Assembly: GCF_003987475.1 (NCBI RefSeq)
Contig: NZ_PIQH01000007.1
Location: 1 to 64,000 of the forward strand
DNA: 64,000 nucleotides
Direction of reading: 5' to 3'
Source: Idiomarina tyrosinivorans
GTDB taxonomy: Bacteria; Pseudomonadota; Gammaproteobacteria; Enterobacterales; Alteromonadaceae
The notes under the pieces are model-generated. The model made no database searches, had not been told where the DNA came from, and saw only the letters and a program-made list of their open reading frames with translations. A program made the position numbers and the translations under genes. Below, piece by piece: positions 17,590-26,536 of this stretch (its first letter is position 1; each line of letters opens with the position of its first letter).

Positions 17590-19419
17590 ATGGTAGAGCA
17601 ACAGCTAAACAATGCGCTTGAAGAACAATTAGCTAGCGTGTTTGGCTATCGCGAATTCCGCCAAGGGCAGCGGCAAGTCATGCTAGCCTCACTGCAAAAC
17701 CAAGACAGTTTGGTGTTAATGCCAACCGGTGGTGGAAAGTCGATGTGCTATCAACTACCAGCATTGATCCGCGAGGGTCTGACGGTGGTTGTGTCACCGC
17801 TGGTTTCACTAATGCAGGACCAAGTAGCCGCGTTAAAAACCATGGGGGTAGCGGCAGAATTTCTGAACTCGACGATGACACCGGAACAGACCCAAGAGGT
17901 GTACCGACAATTAAACCAACAACAGCTTCGGCTGTTGTATGTGTCTCCAGAGCGCTTGCTCCAGCCGGCAATGCTTGAACGCTTGCATGGCTTGACGCTA
18001 GCGGCATTTGCCATTGACGAAGCGCATTGTATTTCGCAATGGGGTCATGACTTCCGGCCGGAATATGGTCAGTTGGGGGTTATTCGACAACAGTTTCCAC
18101 AGGTGCCAATTATGGCGCTGACCGCAACGGCTGATGCGTCTACCCAAACCGATATCGTCCAGCGGCTGCAATTGCACCAACCACTGATTCACCGAAGCTC
18201 ATTTGATCGTCCCAATATCCGCTATGTGGTTGAAGAAAAATATAAACCCATTAAGCAATTGGTGGATTATGTGGTTAGGCAACGCGGGGTGTCTGGCATT
18301 ATCTATTGTGGTAGTCGGCGGAAGACCGAAGATCTCGCCGAGCGCTTGCAACTAAAAGGTGTTCGCGCGGCGCCATACCATGCGGGACTTGAGCATGAAT
18401 TGCGTGCTAGTACTTTGTCACGATTTGTACGCGATGATTTGGATGTTGTGGTTGCTACTGTGGCATTCGGCATGGGAATCAATAAGCCCAATATTCGCTA
18501 TGTTGCGCATTTTGATATTCCCCGCAGTATAGAAGCCTATTATCAGGAGACCGGACGTGCTGGGCGGGATGGTCTTCCGGCGGAAGCCGTGCTGTTTTAC
18601 GACCCTAAGGATGCGCAGTGGGTGCGTCGAATGATAGAAGACCAACCCAACGAAGCGCGACGCAATGTAGAGAAGCATAAGTTTGTCGCCATGCAAGCTA
18701 TGGCCGAGTCTCAGACTTGTCGACGCCTAGTACTATTAAATTATTTTAATGAATACCGGTCTGAGGATTGCGGTAACTGCGATATTTGTTTGAACCCACC
18801 ACAACGTTATGACGGTACGACGGATGCACAAATGGCGTTGAGCTGTGTGTACCGAGTAAACCAGCAGTTTGGATTGCACCATGTTGTTGATGTGTTGCGT
18901 GGCTCAAAGTCGCAGCGAGTGATTGAGTTGGGGCACGACAAGCTCTCTACGTTTGGTATCGGTAAAGCGGAGTCACATGAATATTGGCTGGCGGTTATTC
19001 GGCAGTTAATTCATCGCGGCCTATTAATTCAGGATATCCGCCGTTACTCAGCGTTGCAGCTCACAGAGGAAGCCCGCCCTGTGCTGCGTGGAGAAGTTGC
19101 TCTAGCGCTGGCGAAACCGCGGTTAACCGCACTCACCAGTGCGGGCAAAGTGACCGATAGAGGGGATTATAATCGCGTGTTATTCCGTCGCTTACGGGTT
19201 CTGCGCAAAGATTTGGCGGACAGCGAGCAAGTGCCCCCGTTCGTAGTCTTCAGTGATGCGACATTGGTAGAGATGTGCACCGAATTTCCAACCAATCAGC
19301 GTGAAATGTTGGCGATTTCTGGGGTTGGTGAGAAAAAATTTGAACGTTATGGAAAAGCGTTCCTGCGCGAAATTGTTGCTTTTCTCGACCATTCGAGTGA
19401 TAAGAGTTTGTTGCAATGA
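17590..19419 (+). CDS. recQ: ATP-dependent DNA helicase RecQ
   Basis: A 609-residue superfamily 2 helicase acting in recombination and replication restart. Motifs: motif 0 FGYREFRQGQRQVM (about 18), motif I MPTGGGKSMCYQLP (about 44-57), motif II DEAHCISQWGHDFRPEY (about 142), motif III ALTATAD, motif V TVAFGMGINKPNIRYV and motif VI YQETGRAGRDG (about 318). The zinc site CRRLVLLNYF...CGNCDICLNPP follows (about 370-400), then the winged helix and a C-terminal HRDC domain (LSTFGIGK; about 520-600). Its stop overlaps the next gene by 4 bp. Confidence 0.97.
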   Translation: MVEQQLNNALEEQLASVFGYREFRQGQRQVMLASLQNQDSLVLMPTGGGKSMCYQLPALIREGLTVVVSPLVSLMQDQVAALKTMGVAAEFLNSTMTPEQTQEVYRQLNQQQLRLLYVSPERLLQPAMLERLHGLTLAAFAIDEAHCISQWGHDFRPEYGQLGVIRQQFPQVPIMALTATADASTQTDIVQRLQLHQPLIHRSSFDRPNIRYVVEEKYKPIKQLVDYVVRQRGVSGIIYCGSRRKTEDLAERLQLKGVRAAPYHAGLEHELRASTLSRFVRDDLDVVVATVAFGMGINKPNIRYVAHFDIPRSIEAYYQETGRAGRDGLPAEAVLFYDPKDAQWVRRMIEDQPNEARRNVEKHKFVAMQAMAESQTCRRLVLLNYFNEYRSEDCGNCDICLNPPQRYDGTTDAQMALSCVYRVNQQFGLHHVVDVLRGSKSQRVIELGHDKLSTFGIGKAESHEYWLAVIRQLIHRGLLIQDIRRYSALQLTEEARPVLRGEVALALAKPRLTALTSAGKVTDRGDYNRVLFRRLRVLRKDLADSEQVPPFVVFSDATLVEMCTEFPTNQREMLAISGVGEKKFERYGKAFLREIVAFLDHSSDKSLLQ

Positions 19420-19685
19420 ACCAAGCTAAGCAGACCATAGAATTACCGTTTCCTGATTTGCATGAGGCCGAACTCGACGTTTGGGCTGCACAAGTGGCCA
19501 GTGCTGCCGGTGGTCGCGTGCGTGAATGTGAAGTTGCCGCCGACCAATGGTGCTGGCGCTTAACTATTGACCAACAACATGCCTTACTGCTTTACTCTAC
19601 TATGTGTCAGGCGGCGTGGCTGGAACTGCTAGAACGGCCGCAGGTTGACGTAACAGAAAGACTGAAGCGAGCCGGATATGTTTAG
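19416..19685 (+). CDS. Small hypothetical protein, possibly DUF3630
   Basis: An 89-residue soluble protein with no recognised catalytic motif. It is Trp- and Cys-containing (DQWCWRLTIDQQHALLLYS; CQAAWLELLERP) and has no signal peptide or membrane span. The resemblance to the DUF3630 family, a short family of marine gammaproteobacteria, is from memory and not certain. It overlaps recQ by 4 bp and the following signalling gene by 8 bp, so it is translated with them. The function is unknown. Confidence 0.7.
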   Translation: MNQAKQTIELPFPDLHEAELDVWAAQVASAAGGRVRECEVAADQWCWRLTIDQQHALLLYSTMCQAAWLELLERPQVDVTERLKRAGYV

Positions 19686-22500
19686 ATGGATGTTAGCGAT
19701 AGCGCTGGGACTATGGATGGCGACGGTGCAGGCGCAAGCCGAGCCGAAAATCATCACGCTGTCGTCTAATTCTACTAAGCTAGAACTGAATTCGCAGCTG
19801 CAGTTTCGGCTAACCTCACCGCAAGCGACAATCCAAACGGTATTGCAGAACAACGATACCGCTTGGTTAACTGCCAGCGCTTTCCAAGATCAACATTATG
19901 CCGGCGAAACACCCATGGTGTGGGCGCGGGTGCAAATTTTTCAGCGTATTGAGCACAACCGAACCTATTTACTCGAAATCGACCAACCTTATATTAGTCG
20001 CGCCTCGGTTTACATTATCGGCAACAACGGCGAACTCCGTTATGTTGAGCATACGGGAGCTGATGTACCGCTATTGCAGCGGCCATTTCCGAACTATAAG
20101 CTAATCATTCCATTACGCCTGCAACCGAACCAAGTTGATACCGTCTTTGTGGCGTTTCAGCAGTGGCCGCAGCATTTACCGAAACTGACCCTGTGGCAAC
20201 CCTCAAGTTTTCAATTGCATGACCAACGCCAACAAATTTTGTTGGGGATTAATGCCGGAACCCTCTTTATCTTAAGTGTGATTGCTTTAGTCGCTGCCAT
20301 TCTCCTGCGTAATCGTATCCTTTCAGCGTTCACGTGCGTTGCGGCGGCCACCATGGTGACACTGACTTTTCACAGTGGTATCGGCATTACCTACTTAGCC
20401 GCTGAACACCCAGGGTTTGTTGCAGAACGGCTGCCTTTGGTTATGCAATTACTGTTAGTGACAATGTATTGGTATGTGGCTGAAATACTGAAAGCGCGAA
20501 TTGGGCGGCGCTGGTTAACGCGAATAGCGCAGTGGGGCACGGTCATTTCCGTATTGTTGCTGTTGGCTTCTGTTTGGCTCACTCCGCATTTTAGTCGCGT
20601 ATTGGCAATTACCGAGGCAACGTTTTTGCTGGCCTTCAGTGTCGCCGCTGCGACATCCACGCGCCGGCGTGGTCAATACCGCCTGCAATGGTTATTGTGG
20701 GTAGTGTTTAGTGGCTTAATTGCTAGCATGACCATGCCCCATTTTGGTAGCTGGTGGGCGGGCATTTCCGGTTACTTGCTGTATTCCGTTTTAACCCTAC
20801 TGCTTGCCTTGCTATTGGCTGCATTACAAGGCCATCGACTTCGTCGCTTGGCACAGCGGATCGCGGTATTGAAAGGACAAATGCGGCTTTATCAACGCCG
20901 TTACCACGATACCTTAGCGCGCTCTTCCGAGGGCTGGTTTAGCCTGACTAAACAAGGGCAGTGGAAAAGTGCCAATAAGCGCTGGTTAGAAATGTTGGGA
21001 TTGGAGCGTTTGGCCGGGCTTAAGTGTCACTACCCAGCGCCATTTGAGGTGATGGGTAAGGCTGCGAAGCAAGCCTTTCAGCAGAGAATCGCTTGGAACG
21101 ACTTGATCACCATTGAGCGTTTTGATGGTCGCAAACGCTGGTTTGATGTGCATTTACATGAAGACGGTAAGGGTCATGCGGTGGATGTCAGTGCGCGCGT
21201 AGAAGCCGAGACTCACCTTAGCTATTTATCCCATCATGATGCGCTGACCGGGCTACTAAACCGACGCGAATTCGCGAAACTGGTTTCCCAAGCGTTGGAA
21301 CACAAACGGCGTTTAAGTTTGGTGCTGTTACAGATTTTTGATACCGATATTATCTATCAGCAACGCGGTGCGGAAACTCGTGATCAGGCGCTGCTGCAAC
21401 TGGTGTTAATGATTCGTCAGATTATTCCCAGCGGGGCAAAAATTGCGCGCCTGAGCGATGATGAATTTGCGGTATTACTGAATGACGATATTCAGGGCGC
21501 GCATGCACTCGGTTACCGCCTGATTCAGACGGTGCGCGAGTATCGATACGCGACCGCGGGGCGCACCTACAGTTTGCGTGCCAATGCCGGCTTAACCGAG
21601 GCCACAGCGAATACCTTGCACTGGGACACGCTACTACGAGAAGCCAAAGAAGCACTGCGGGTTGCGCGCCAACAAGGTGATTTCAGTCTCTCCAGTGAAT
21701 CGCAGCATGCAGTCGCAGAGCAGAGCAAAGAAATAGAGCATGATTGGCAACAGTTGCTACAGAATGCCGCAGCCGACGAAAGCTGGCAGCTCTATGAGCA
21801 ACCTATTATCAGCCTAGGTGAAGAGGACTTGTGGTCATTCGAGGTGTTACTGCGGTTACGCAGTCGCCGTGGCGAGTTGTTGGCACCGCATCAATTCCTG
21901 CCCGCTGCAGCGCGTTCAGGGGTAATGGCTAGAGTGGACCGTTGGATCCTGCGGCAGGTATGGGAATACGCCAGTGAGCAGCGGATGCAACAGCGGCGGC
22001 TACACCATATTCATGTGAATATTTCCGAACAGAGCGTTGATGATCCTGAATTCATCCGCTTTATCGAAACCGGTTTGATGAGTTGCCATCTCAAACCTCA
22101 GCAACTGGTCATTGAGATTAATGAAACCATCGCGGCGTCGAAATTTGACGACTGTTACCGCCTATTTAGCGCATTACAGGCATTCGGTGTTAACACTGCG
22201 ATCGATCAGTTCGGTACCGGCTTTCAATCGTTTAGGCTACTTAAGCAGTTACCGTTAACAATGGTTAAGGTTAACCGCTTTTGGGTGCAGGATATGTTAA
22301 TTGATCCATTGGATGCGGAGTTAGTACTTACCTCAATTCGGGTCGCCCAAGCCGCAAACGTAAAAGCCTGTGCAGTTGGTGTGGAGGTGGATGAAGTGCG
22401 TGCGCGTTTACGGCAAACCTCGGTGAACTATTTGCAGGGCTTTGCTTGCGGTGAACCGCGCCCTTGGCAACCAGTAAACGAGGACTTTTTGCGTGATTGA
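19678..22500 (+). CDS. 7TMR-DISM sensor with degenerate GGDEF and EAL domains
   Basis: A 940-residue membrane signalling protein. A signal peptide (cut near AQA, residue 21) leads a periplasmic 7TMR-DISM extracellular domain (about 40-185), seven membrane helices (about 195-385), a PAS-like linker (about 405-505), a GGDEF-like domain (about 515-670) and an EAL-like domain (about 690-935). The GGDEF site reads SDDEF, without the two glycines. In the EAL domain the signature Glu-Ala-Leu is EVL, DDFGTG is DQFGTG, and the catalytic lysine motif KIDRSF is KVNRFW. Both domains have lost key metal or catalytic residues, so it is more likely a c-di-GMP-related effector or scaffold than an enzyme. It overlaps its neighbours by 8 bp at each end. 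Confidence 0.88.
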   Translation: MFRWMLAIALGLWMATVQAQAEPKIITLSSNSTKLELNSQLQFRLTSPQATIQTVLQNNDTAWLTASAFQDQHYAGETPMVWARVQIFQRIEHNRTYLLEIDQPYISRASVYIIGNNGELRYVEHTGADVPLLQRPFPNYKLIIPLRLQPNQVDTVFVAFQQWPQHLPKLTLWQPSSFQLHDQRQQILLGINAGTLFILSVIALVAAILLRNRILSAFTCVAAATMVTLTFHSGIGITYLAAEHPGFVAERLPLVMQLLLVTMYWYVAEILKARIGRRWLTRIAQWGTVISVLLLLASVWLTPHFSRVLAITEATFLLAFSVAAATSTRRRGQYRLQWLLWVVFSGLIASMTMPHFGSWWAGISGYLLYSVLTLLLALLLAALQGHRLRRLAQRIAVLKGQMRLYQRRYHDTLARSSEGWFSLTKQGQWKSANKRWLEMLGLERLAGLKCHYPAPFEVMGKAAKQAFQQRIAWNDLITIERFDGRKRWFDVHLHEDGKGHAVDVSARVEAETHLSYLSHHDALTGLLNRREFAKLVSQALEHKRRLSLVLLQIFDTDIIYQQRGAETRDQALLQLVLMIRQIIPSGAKIARLSDDEFAVLLNDDIQGAHALGYRLIQTVREYRYATAGRTYSLRANAGLTEATANTLHWDTLLREAKEALRVARQQGDFSLSSESQHAVAEQSKEIEHDWQQLLQNAAADESWQLYEQPIISLGEEDLWSFEVLLRLRSRRGELLAPHQFLPAAARSGVMARVDRWILRQVWEYASEQRMQQRRLHHIHVNISEQSVDDPEFIRFIETGLMSCHLKPQQLVIEINETIAASKFDDCYRLFSALQAFGVNTAIDQFGTGFQSFRLLKQLPLTMVKVNRFWVQDMLIDPLDAELVLTSIRVAQAANVKACAVGVEVDEVRARLRQTSVNYLQGFACGEPRPWQPVNEDFLRD

Positions 22501-24259
22501 TAGCCTGGTTCCGGCCCTTTCTATTATTGCCTTAGCGATTACGGGCGTGGTGCTGTTTCAGCGACTGGGGTTGGGTGCGATCTTAGGGTATTTAGTCGCC
22601 GGGATTGCTGCAGGTCCATTCGTTCTTGGGCTTTACGATAACCCAGTGAGCTTGCTTCACGCTGCTGAAATCGGGGTGGTATTGCTACTGTTTGTGATTG
22701 GCTTGGAACTCGAGCCGGACAAGTTGTGGCGAATGAAGCGCATGATTCTTTCCTTAGGTGGCGGCCAGTTGATGCTGACTGCGCTGGTCTTGGCGGTTGC
22801 CTTGTATGGTTTGCTGGCGCCGGCGGGGCAAGCAGTGTTTGTGATTTTGGCGTTAGCCTTGGCACTGTCTTCCACAGCATTTGCTATGCAACTTTTAGAA
22901 GAGCGCTCTATTACCCAAAGCCGGGAAGGACGGAAAGCGTTTGCGATCCTATTAATGCAAGATTTGGCGGTGATTCCGGTGTTACTGATTGTGCAGGGTT
23001 ACGCAGGCAAATCGCCCGAGCACAGCGTGCCTTGGTGGTGTGGGTTGTTAGCCGTTGCCGGGGTGCTGGTGTTGGGGCGCTATGTGGTGAACCCTCTGTT
23101 GCGGCTCGTCTCTCGATACGGTAGTAAAGAGGTGATGTCGGCGCTGGCATTGTTGATTGTATTGGGCACCGCGGTAGGCATGGAAAGTGCTGGATTATCC
23201 ATGGGGCTGGGCGCTTTTACTGCTGGAATTCTGCTGGCGAACTCGAGCTTTAGGCACCAACTGGAAACCGATATCGAGCCATTTAAGGGGCTATTGTTAG
23301 GATTGTTCTTCGTCGCCATTGGGATGACATTGGACTTGTCGCTACTGTGGCAACAGCCATTGTTACTTATTGCCGCTGCGTTGGCATTGATGTTGATAAA
23401 GACGCTGGTGATTACCTTGCTGATGCGCCTAACAGGTAGCACTATGGGCGCGTCTATTCGGATGGCAGTAATGTTGGCGCAAGGCGGTGAGTTTGCATTT
23501 GTGGTGATGTCGCAATCGCTTAACTTGGGCATTTTGCCTGATACTCTGGCGGCACAAGTGACCTTAGTTGTTGGTCTGTCGATGGCGTTTACTTCGCCAT
23601 TGCTGAATTTGGTTGAGTGGCTACTAAAACGCCTCCCCGCTCGTCCCGAGCCTGAGTATGATGAACGTGCGGAGGAAGAAGCGCCACGAGTTATTATTGC
23701 TGGCTTTGGACGTTTCGGACAGATTGCTGGTCGATTGCTTGCCGCCAACCATATTCGTTTTACCGCGCTCGACAAAAACGCCGCGCATATCGAATTCGTT
23801 CGGCGCTTTGGTAATAAAGTATTTTTTGGTGACGCTGCACGGTTAGATTTGCTGCAAGCAGCGGGTATTGATCATGCGGAAGTGTGCTTAATCGCCATTG
23901 ATGATGAAGCGGCAACTGAACAGATTATTGAAGTATTACAAACCCATTACCCGAAAATTCACATTATCGCTCGCGTGCGGAACCGTTTTAGCTATTTGAA
24001 TTTCTACGATAACAGTGGCTTAGAAATGATTCGTGAATTGTTTGGTTCGAGTTTAGAAGCTGCTGAACGGATAATGTTGAAAATCGGCTTCAGCGACACG
24101 GAGGCGAAGCGGAAAATCACGCTATTTAGGCAACACGATGAGGCGATGATGAAGGAAATGGCGAAACACGGTGACGACGTAGATAAAATTATCGCCACCG
24201 GGGTGCGCAGTCGGAAAGAATTAGAGGCGCTATTTGAACGCGATAAGCAAGGGCTTTAA
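22493..24259 (+). CDS. Kef-type cation:proton antiporter with TrkA-N domain
   Basis: A 588-residue CPA2-family antiporter. The first 390 residues hold about twelve helices of the Na+/H+ exchanger fold, with GAILGYLVAGIAAGPFVLGL (about 28-47), FVIGLELEP (about 70) and AFTAGILLANSSFRHQLE (about 242-259). A cytoplasmic RCK/TrkA-N domain follows (about 400-515), with the Rossmann motif VIIAGFGRFGQIAGRLLA and FGDAARLDLLQAAGI. Kef proteins export K+ in exchange for H+ and are gated by glutathione adducts. No KefF/KefG partner gene is adjacent, so glutathione gating is uncertain. It is translationally coupled to the degenerate GGDEF-EAL gene. Confidence 0.92.
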   Translation: MIDSLVPALSIIALAITGVVLFQRLGLGAILGYLVAGIAAGPFVLGLYDNPVSLLHAAEIGVVLLLFVIGLELEPDKLWRMKRMILSLGGGQLMLTALVLAVALYGLLAPAGQAVFVILALALALSSTAFAMQLLEERSITQSREGRKAFAILLMQDLAVIPVLLIVQGYAGKSPEHSVPWWCGLLAVAGVLVLGRYVVNPLLRLVSRYGSKEVMSALALLIVLGTAVGMESAGLSMGLGAFTAGILLANSSFRHQLETDIEPFKGLLLGLFFVAIGMTLDLSLLWQQPLLLIAAALALMLIKTLVITLLMRLTGSTMGASIRMAVMLAQGGEFAFVVMSQSLNLGILPDTLAAQVTLVVGLSMAFTSPLLNLVEWLLKRLPARPEPEYDERAEEEAPRVIIAGFGRFGQIAGRLLAANHIRFTALDKNAAHIEFVRRFGNKVFFGDAARLDLLQAAGIDHAEVCLIAIDDEAATEQIIEVLQTHYPKIHIIARVRNRFSYLNFYDNSGLEMIRELFGSSLEAAERIMLKIGFSDTEAKRKITLFRQHDEAMMKEMAKHGDDVDKIIATGVRSRKELEALFERDKQGL

Positions 24260-24879
24260 ACCGACAAGAAGTAGTAATGCCAAAGGTCTTCAAGAACTGG
24301 AATAACCGCTAATACCAGCAGTAGCCCCATTAGAATGTTGAAAACCCGATGCACCGTCTCGTTGGTTAGCAATCGTCTTAAGCTGGCTCCCGCCACGAGC
24401 CACAAACCAACGCAGGGAAAGCTGACCAATAAGAACGTTAATGTAATGGCTAAAACTTCCCAAAAAGTTTGGCCGTTTACCGAGGTAAATGCGGCGACCG
24501 CACTGGTTGCCATGACCCAAGCTTTACCGTTCACCCATTGAAATAATACCGCCTGCCAAAAACTCATGGGTTTGCGTTTGCCTGCTTCAATAGATTTTGG
24601 GGTTTGGCTGGCAATACGCCACGCAAGCCATAGTAAGTAGAGCGTCCCTAAAACCTTTATTAACTGGTGCAGATTAGGGAAGCGTTCAAACACCACGCCA
24701 AAACCCAAGCCCACGATCAACACCATGGCGGGAAAGCCGAGGCAAATCCCTAACCAATGGGGAAGGCTTGCTTTAACGCCATAATTAACCCCAGATGACA
24801 TCATCATCACGTTATTGGGTCCAGGTGTAATCGTGCTGGATAGCGCAAAGAAAAATACCGCAAAAAATATTTCGAGCAT
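24256..24879 (-). CDS. LysE/RhtB family amino-acid exporter
   Basis: A 207-residue inner-membrane protein with six hydrophobic segments and the family signature STITPGPNNVMMMSSGVNYG near the N terminus (about 15-34), followed by HWLGICLGFPAMV. Members export basic amino acids, threonine or homoserine lactones. In Escherichia coli rhtC and rhtB follow recQ, so synteny hints at a homoserine/threonine exporter. Specificity cannot be read from the sequence. The 3' end overlaps the Kef gene by 4 bp, and the start faces a GGDEF gene across a 136-bp gap with an inverted repeat. Confidence 0.9.
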   Translation of the reverse strand: MLEIFFAVFFFALSSTITPGPNNVMMMSSGVNYGVKASLPHWLGICLGFPAMVLIVGLGFGVVFERFPNLHQLIKVLGTLYLLWLAWRIASQTPKSIEAGKRKPMSFWQAVLFQWVNGKAWVMATSAVAAFTSVNGQTFWEVLAITLTFLLVSFPCVGLWLVAGASLRRLLTNETVHRVFNILMGLLLVLAVIPVLEDLWHYYFLSV

Positions 24880-24939
24880 AAGCTTCCTGCAATTGAATTT
24901 AGCAACACCGTTAAAATCGGTTAAGCTTGAGTCTAAGAT

Positions 24940-24966
24940 TAATAGACGATTAACATGAGTCTATTA
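24940..24966. promoter_or_regulatory. Inverted repeat in the lysE-family/GGDEF divergent region
   Basis: TAATAGAC and GTCTATTA form a perfect 8-bp inverted repeat with an 11-base spacer, and a further GTCTAA half-site lies at 24931. The size and placement between two divergent genes suggest an operator for a dimeric regulator. No regulator gene adjoins it, so the protein is unknown. Confidence 0.4.
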
Positions 24967-25015
24967 AAAATAATAACGAATTATTGCGCATTCAGCGACA
25001 TCAATACGGGATAAT

Positions 25016-26467
25016 ATGAAGCAACCAGAGGTTGAGTATTTAACATCACTTCCTGTTGCCTGCCTATGGAGTAGTGGTAGTGGCGTAGAAGGGAACGATA
25101 AAGCCGTCGCGCTATTGGTTGATGACGCGGAGGCTGGCGATCTGCGCCAGGCCTGCCAGCAGTGGACTGCCGATGGTACCAATCTAGCTCAGTGGCTGCT
25201 TGACGGTGTCCCGGCTAATAAGGTTCAAAGCTGGTTGAATAACGGCGCTAAGCTGGAGCGGTTGACGACCGAAACCTTTGTTATCGGTAACTCAGTGGCC
25301 GTGGTAGTGCATCAACAATTGGCCGATCAAACTGGGCAAAAGCCTTTTGACCAAATTATTTCCGAAATTTCTACCGCACTTATTAGCAGCGATGCTAACC
25401 ATACCCTTATTCATATCCAAGATGCACTGGCAACGCTCGGCACCTACTGTGATACCGACCGCTGTTATGTGTTCGAATTTGCCGAGCAAGTGACTGAAAT
25501 GAGCAATACCTTTGAGTGGTGCCGTACCGGCATTTCCCCTCATATGGATGAGCTTCAAAACTTAACCGATCATGATTTACCGTGGTTTTTTGAACAAATG
25601 CGAACACATCGCGTCATGATCGTAGATGATGTTGACAAGTTGCCTGATGAAGCTGGCGATGAAAGAGCGGAATTCCAGCGTGAAGCCATTTACTCGGTTA
25701 TCTGCATTGGCATGGTAATGGGCGAAGAGCTTATTGGCTTTGTCGGATGTGACATGGTCGACCGACGACGGAAGTGGACCGATATCGATATTCGTCGTAT
25801 TCGTTTGGTTGGCGATATGATTGCTAATACGCTACAGCGGATTTATGCCCATGAGGAGCTGTTGAACGTGCAACGACGACTCGAGACGGCTAACCAGCTA
25901 CTGCAATCACAAGCAACCCTGGACGGACTTACCGGAATCCCTAACCGCCGTGCGTTGGATGAACGGTTGCACACAGAATTACGCAGAGCACTGCGTCATC
26001 AACGCAGCTTATCGTTGATGATGTTGGATATTGACCATTTTAAGTCTTTTAACGACCGCTATGGGCATTTAAAAGGCGACGAAGCCCTAAAGTGTGTCGC
26101 CAAAATATTACAGCAGCAATGCCAGCGCAGTACCGAGTTTGTTGCGCGCTATGGCGGTGAAGAGTTTGTCATTATTGTTGCCGATACTGAATTCGACCAA
26201 GTGGTGGAATTGGGTAACAGCATTGTTGAAGCCATTGAGGCAGAATGTATTTCTCACCAAGACTCGGATATCTCCAGTCATCTCACTGCGAGTGTCGGGT
26301 TGCACTTTGAGCGTCCGAATGTTGATGAACGGAGTATTGATGAATGGGTTCAGCGGATGGTTGAGAGTGCGGATAAGGCGCTTTATGCGGCGAAGATGTC
26401 CGGTAGAAACCAGTTGGTGAGTTCAGCCAGAGCGGCGGTATTGAGTACCGATAGAAATCGCCATTAA
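25016..26467 (+). CDS. GAF-domain diguanylate cyclase
   Basis: A 483-residue soluble protein. The first 110 residues match no family that I recognise. A GAF domain (about 120-280) begins with LIHIQDALATLGTYCDTDRC and contains GEELIGFVGCDMVDRRRKW. A helical linker joins it to a GGDEF domain (about 300-470) with LDGLTGIPNRR, LDIDHFKSFNDRYGHLKGDE and an intact GGEEF active site (about 378-382). The position of the usual RxxD inhibitory site reads RSTE, so feedback inhibition may be lost. It should synthesise c-di-GMP in response to a ligand of the GAF domain. A terminator follows immediately. Confidence 0.92.
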   Translation: MKQPEVEYLTSLPVACLWSSGSGVEGNDKAVALLVDDAEAGDLRQACQQWTADGTNLAQWLLDGVPANKVQSWLNNGAKLERLTTETFVIGNSVAVVVHQQLADQTGQKPFDQIISEISTALISSDANHTLIHIQDALATLGTYCDTDRCYVFEFAEQVTEMSNTFEWCRTGISPHMDELQNLTDHDLPWFFEQMRTHRVMIVDDVDKLPDEAGDERAEFQREAIYSVICIGMVMGEELIGFVGCDMVDRRRKWTDIDIRRIRLVGDMIANTLQRIYAHEELLNVQRRLETANQLLQSQATLDGLTGIPNRRALDERLHTELRRALRHQRSLSLMMLDIDHFKSFNDRYGHLKGDEALKCVAKILQQQCQRSTEFVARYGGEEFVIIVADTEFDQVVELGNSIVEAIEAECISHQDSDISSHLTASVGLHFERPNVDERSIDEWVQRMVESADKALYAAKMSGRNQLVSSARAAVLSTDRNRH

Positions 26468-26469
26468 AA

Positions 26470-26496
26470 AAGGGCAGTAACCACTGCCCTTTTTTG
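26470..26496. terminator. Terminator shared by the GAF-GGDEF and hsp20 genes
   Basis: AGGGCAGT and ACTGCCCT form an 8-bp stem with loop AACC, followed by a T run on the plus strand. The complementary strand also carries a T run, so the hairpin can end the converging hsp20 transcript. Confidence 0.88.
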
Positions 26497-26536
26497 TTGT
26501 TAGCGTTGATTAAAACGCTTTAGCCATTGCCACATC

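Noticed and set aside
23080-23775. 231-residue frame on the minus strand inside the Kef-type gene
   Set aside because: It lies antisense to a full-length antiporter with all motifs and has a shadow-like composition.
24969-24985. AATAAT-AACGA-ATTATT hairpin near the GAF-GGDEF gene
   Set aside because: It is AT-only and short, lacks a T run, and is easily produced by chance in an AT-rich gap.
14301-26467. A horizontally acquired signalling island
   Set aside because: The genes are interleaved with rarD, yigI and recQ in conserved enterobacterial order, and no integrase, tRNA or direct repeats flank them.
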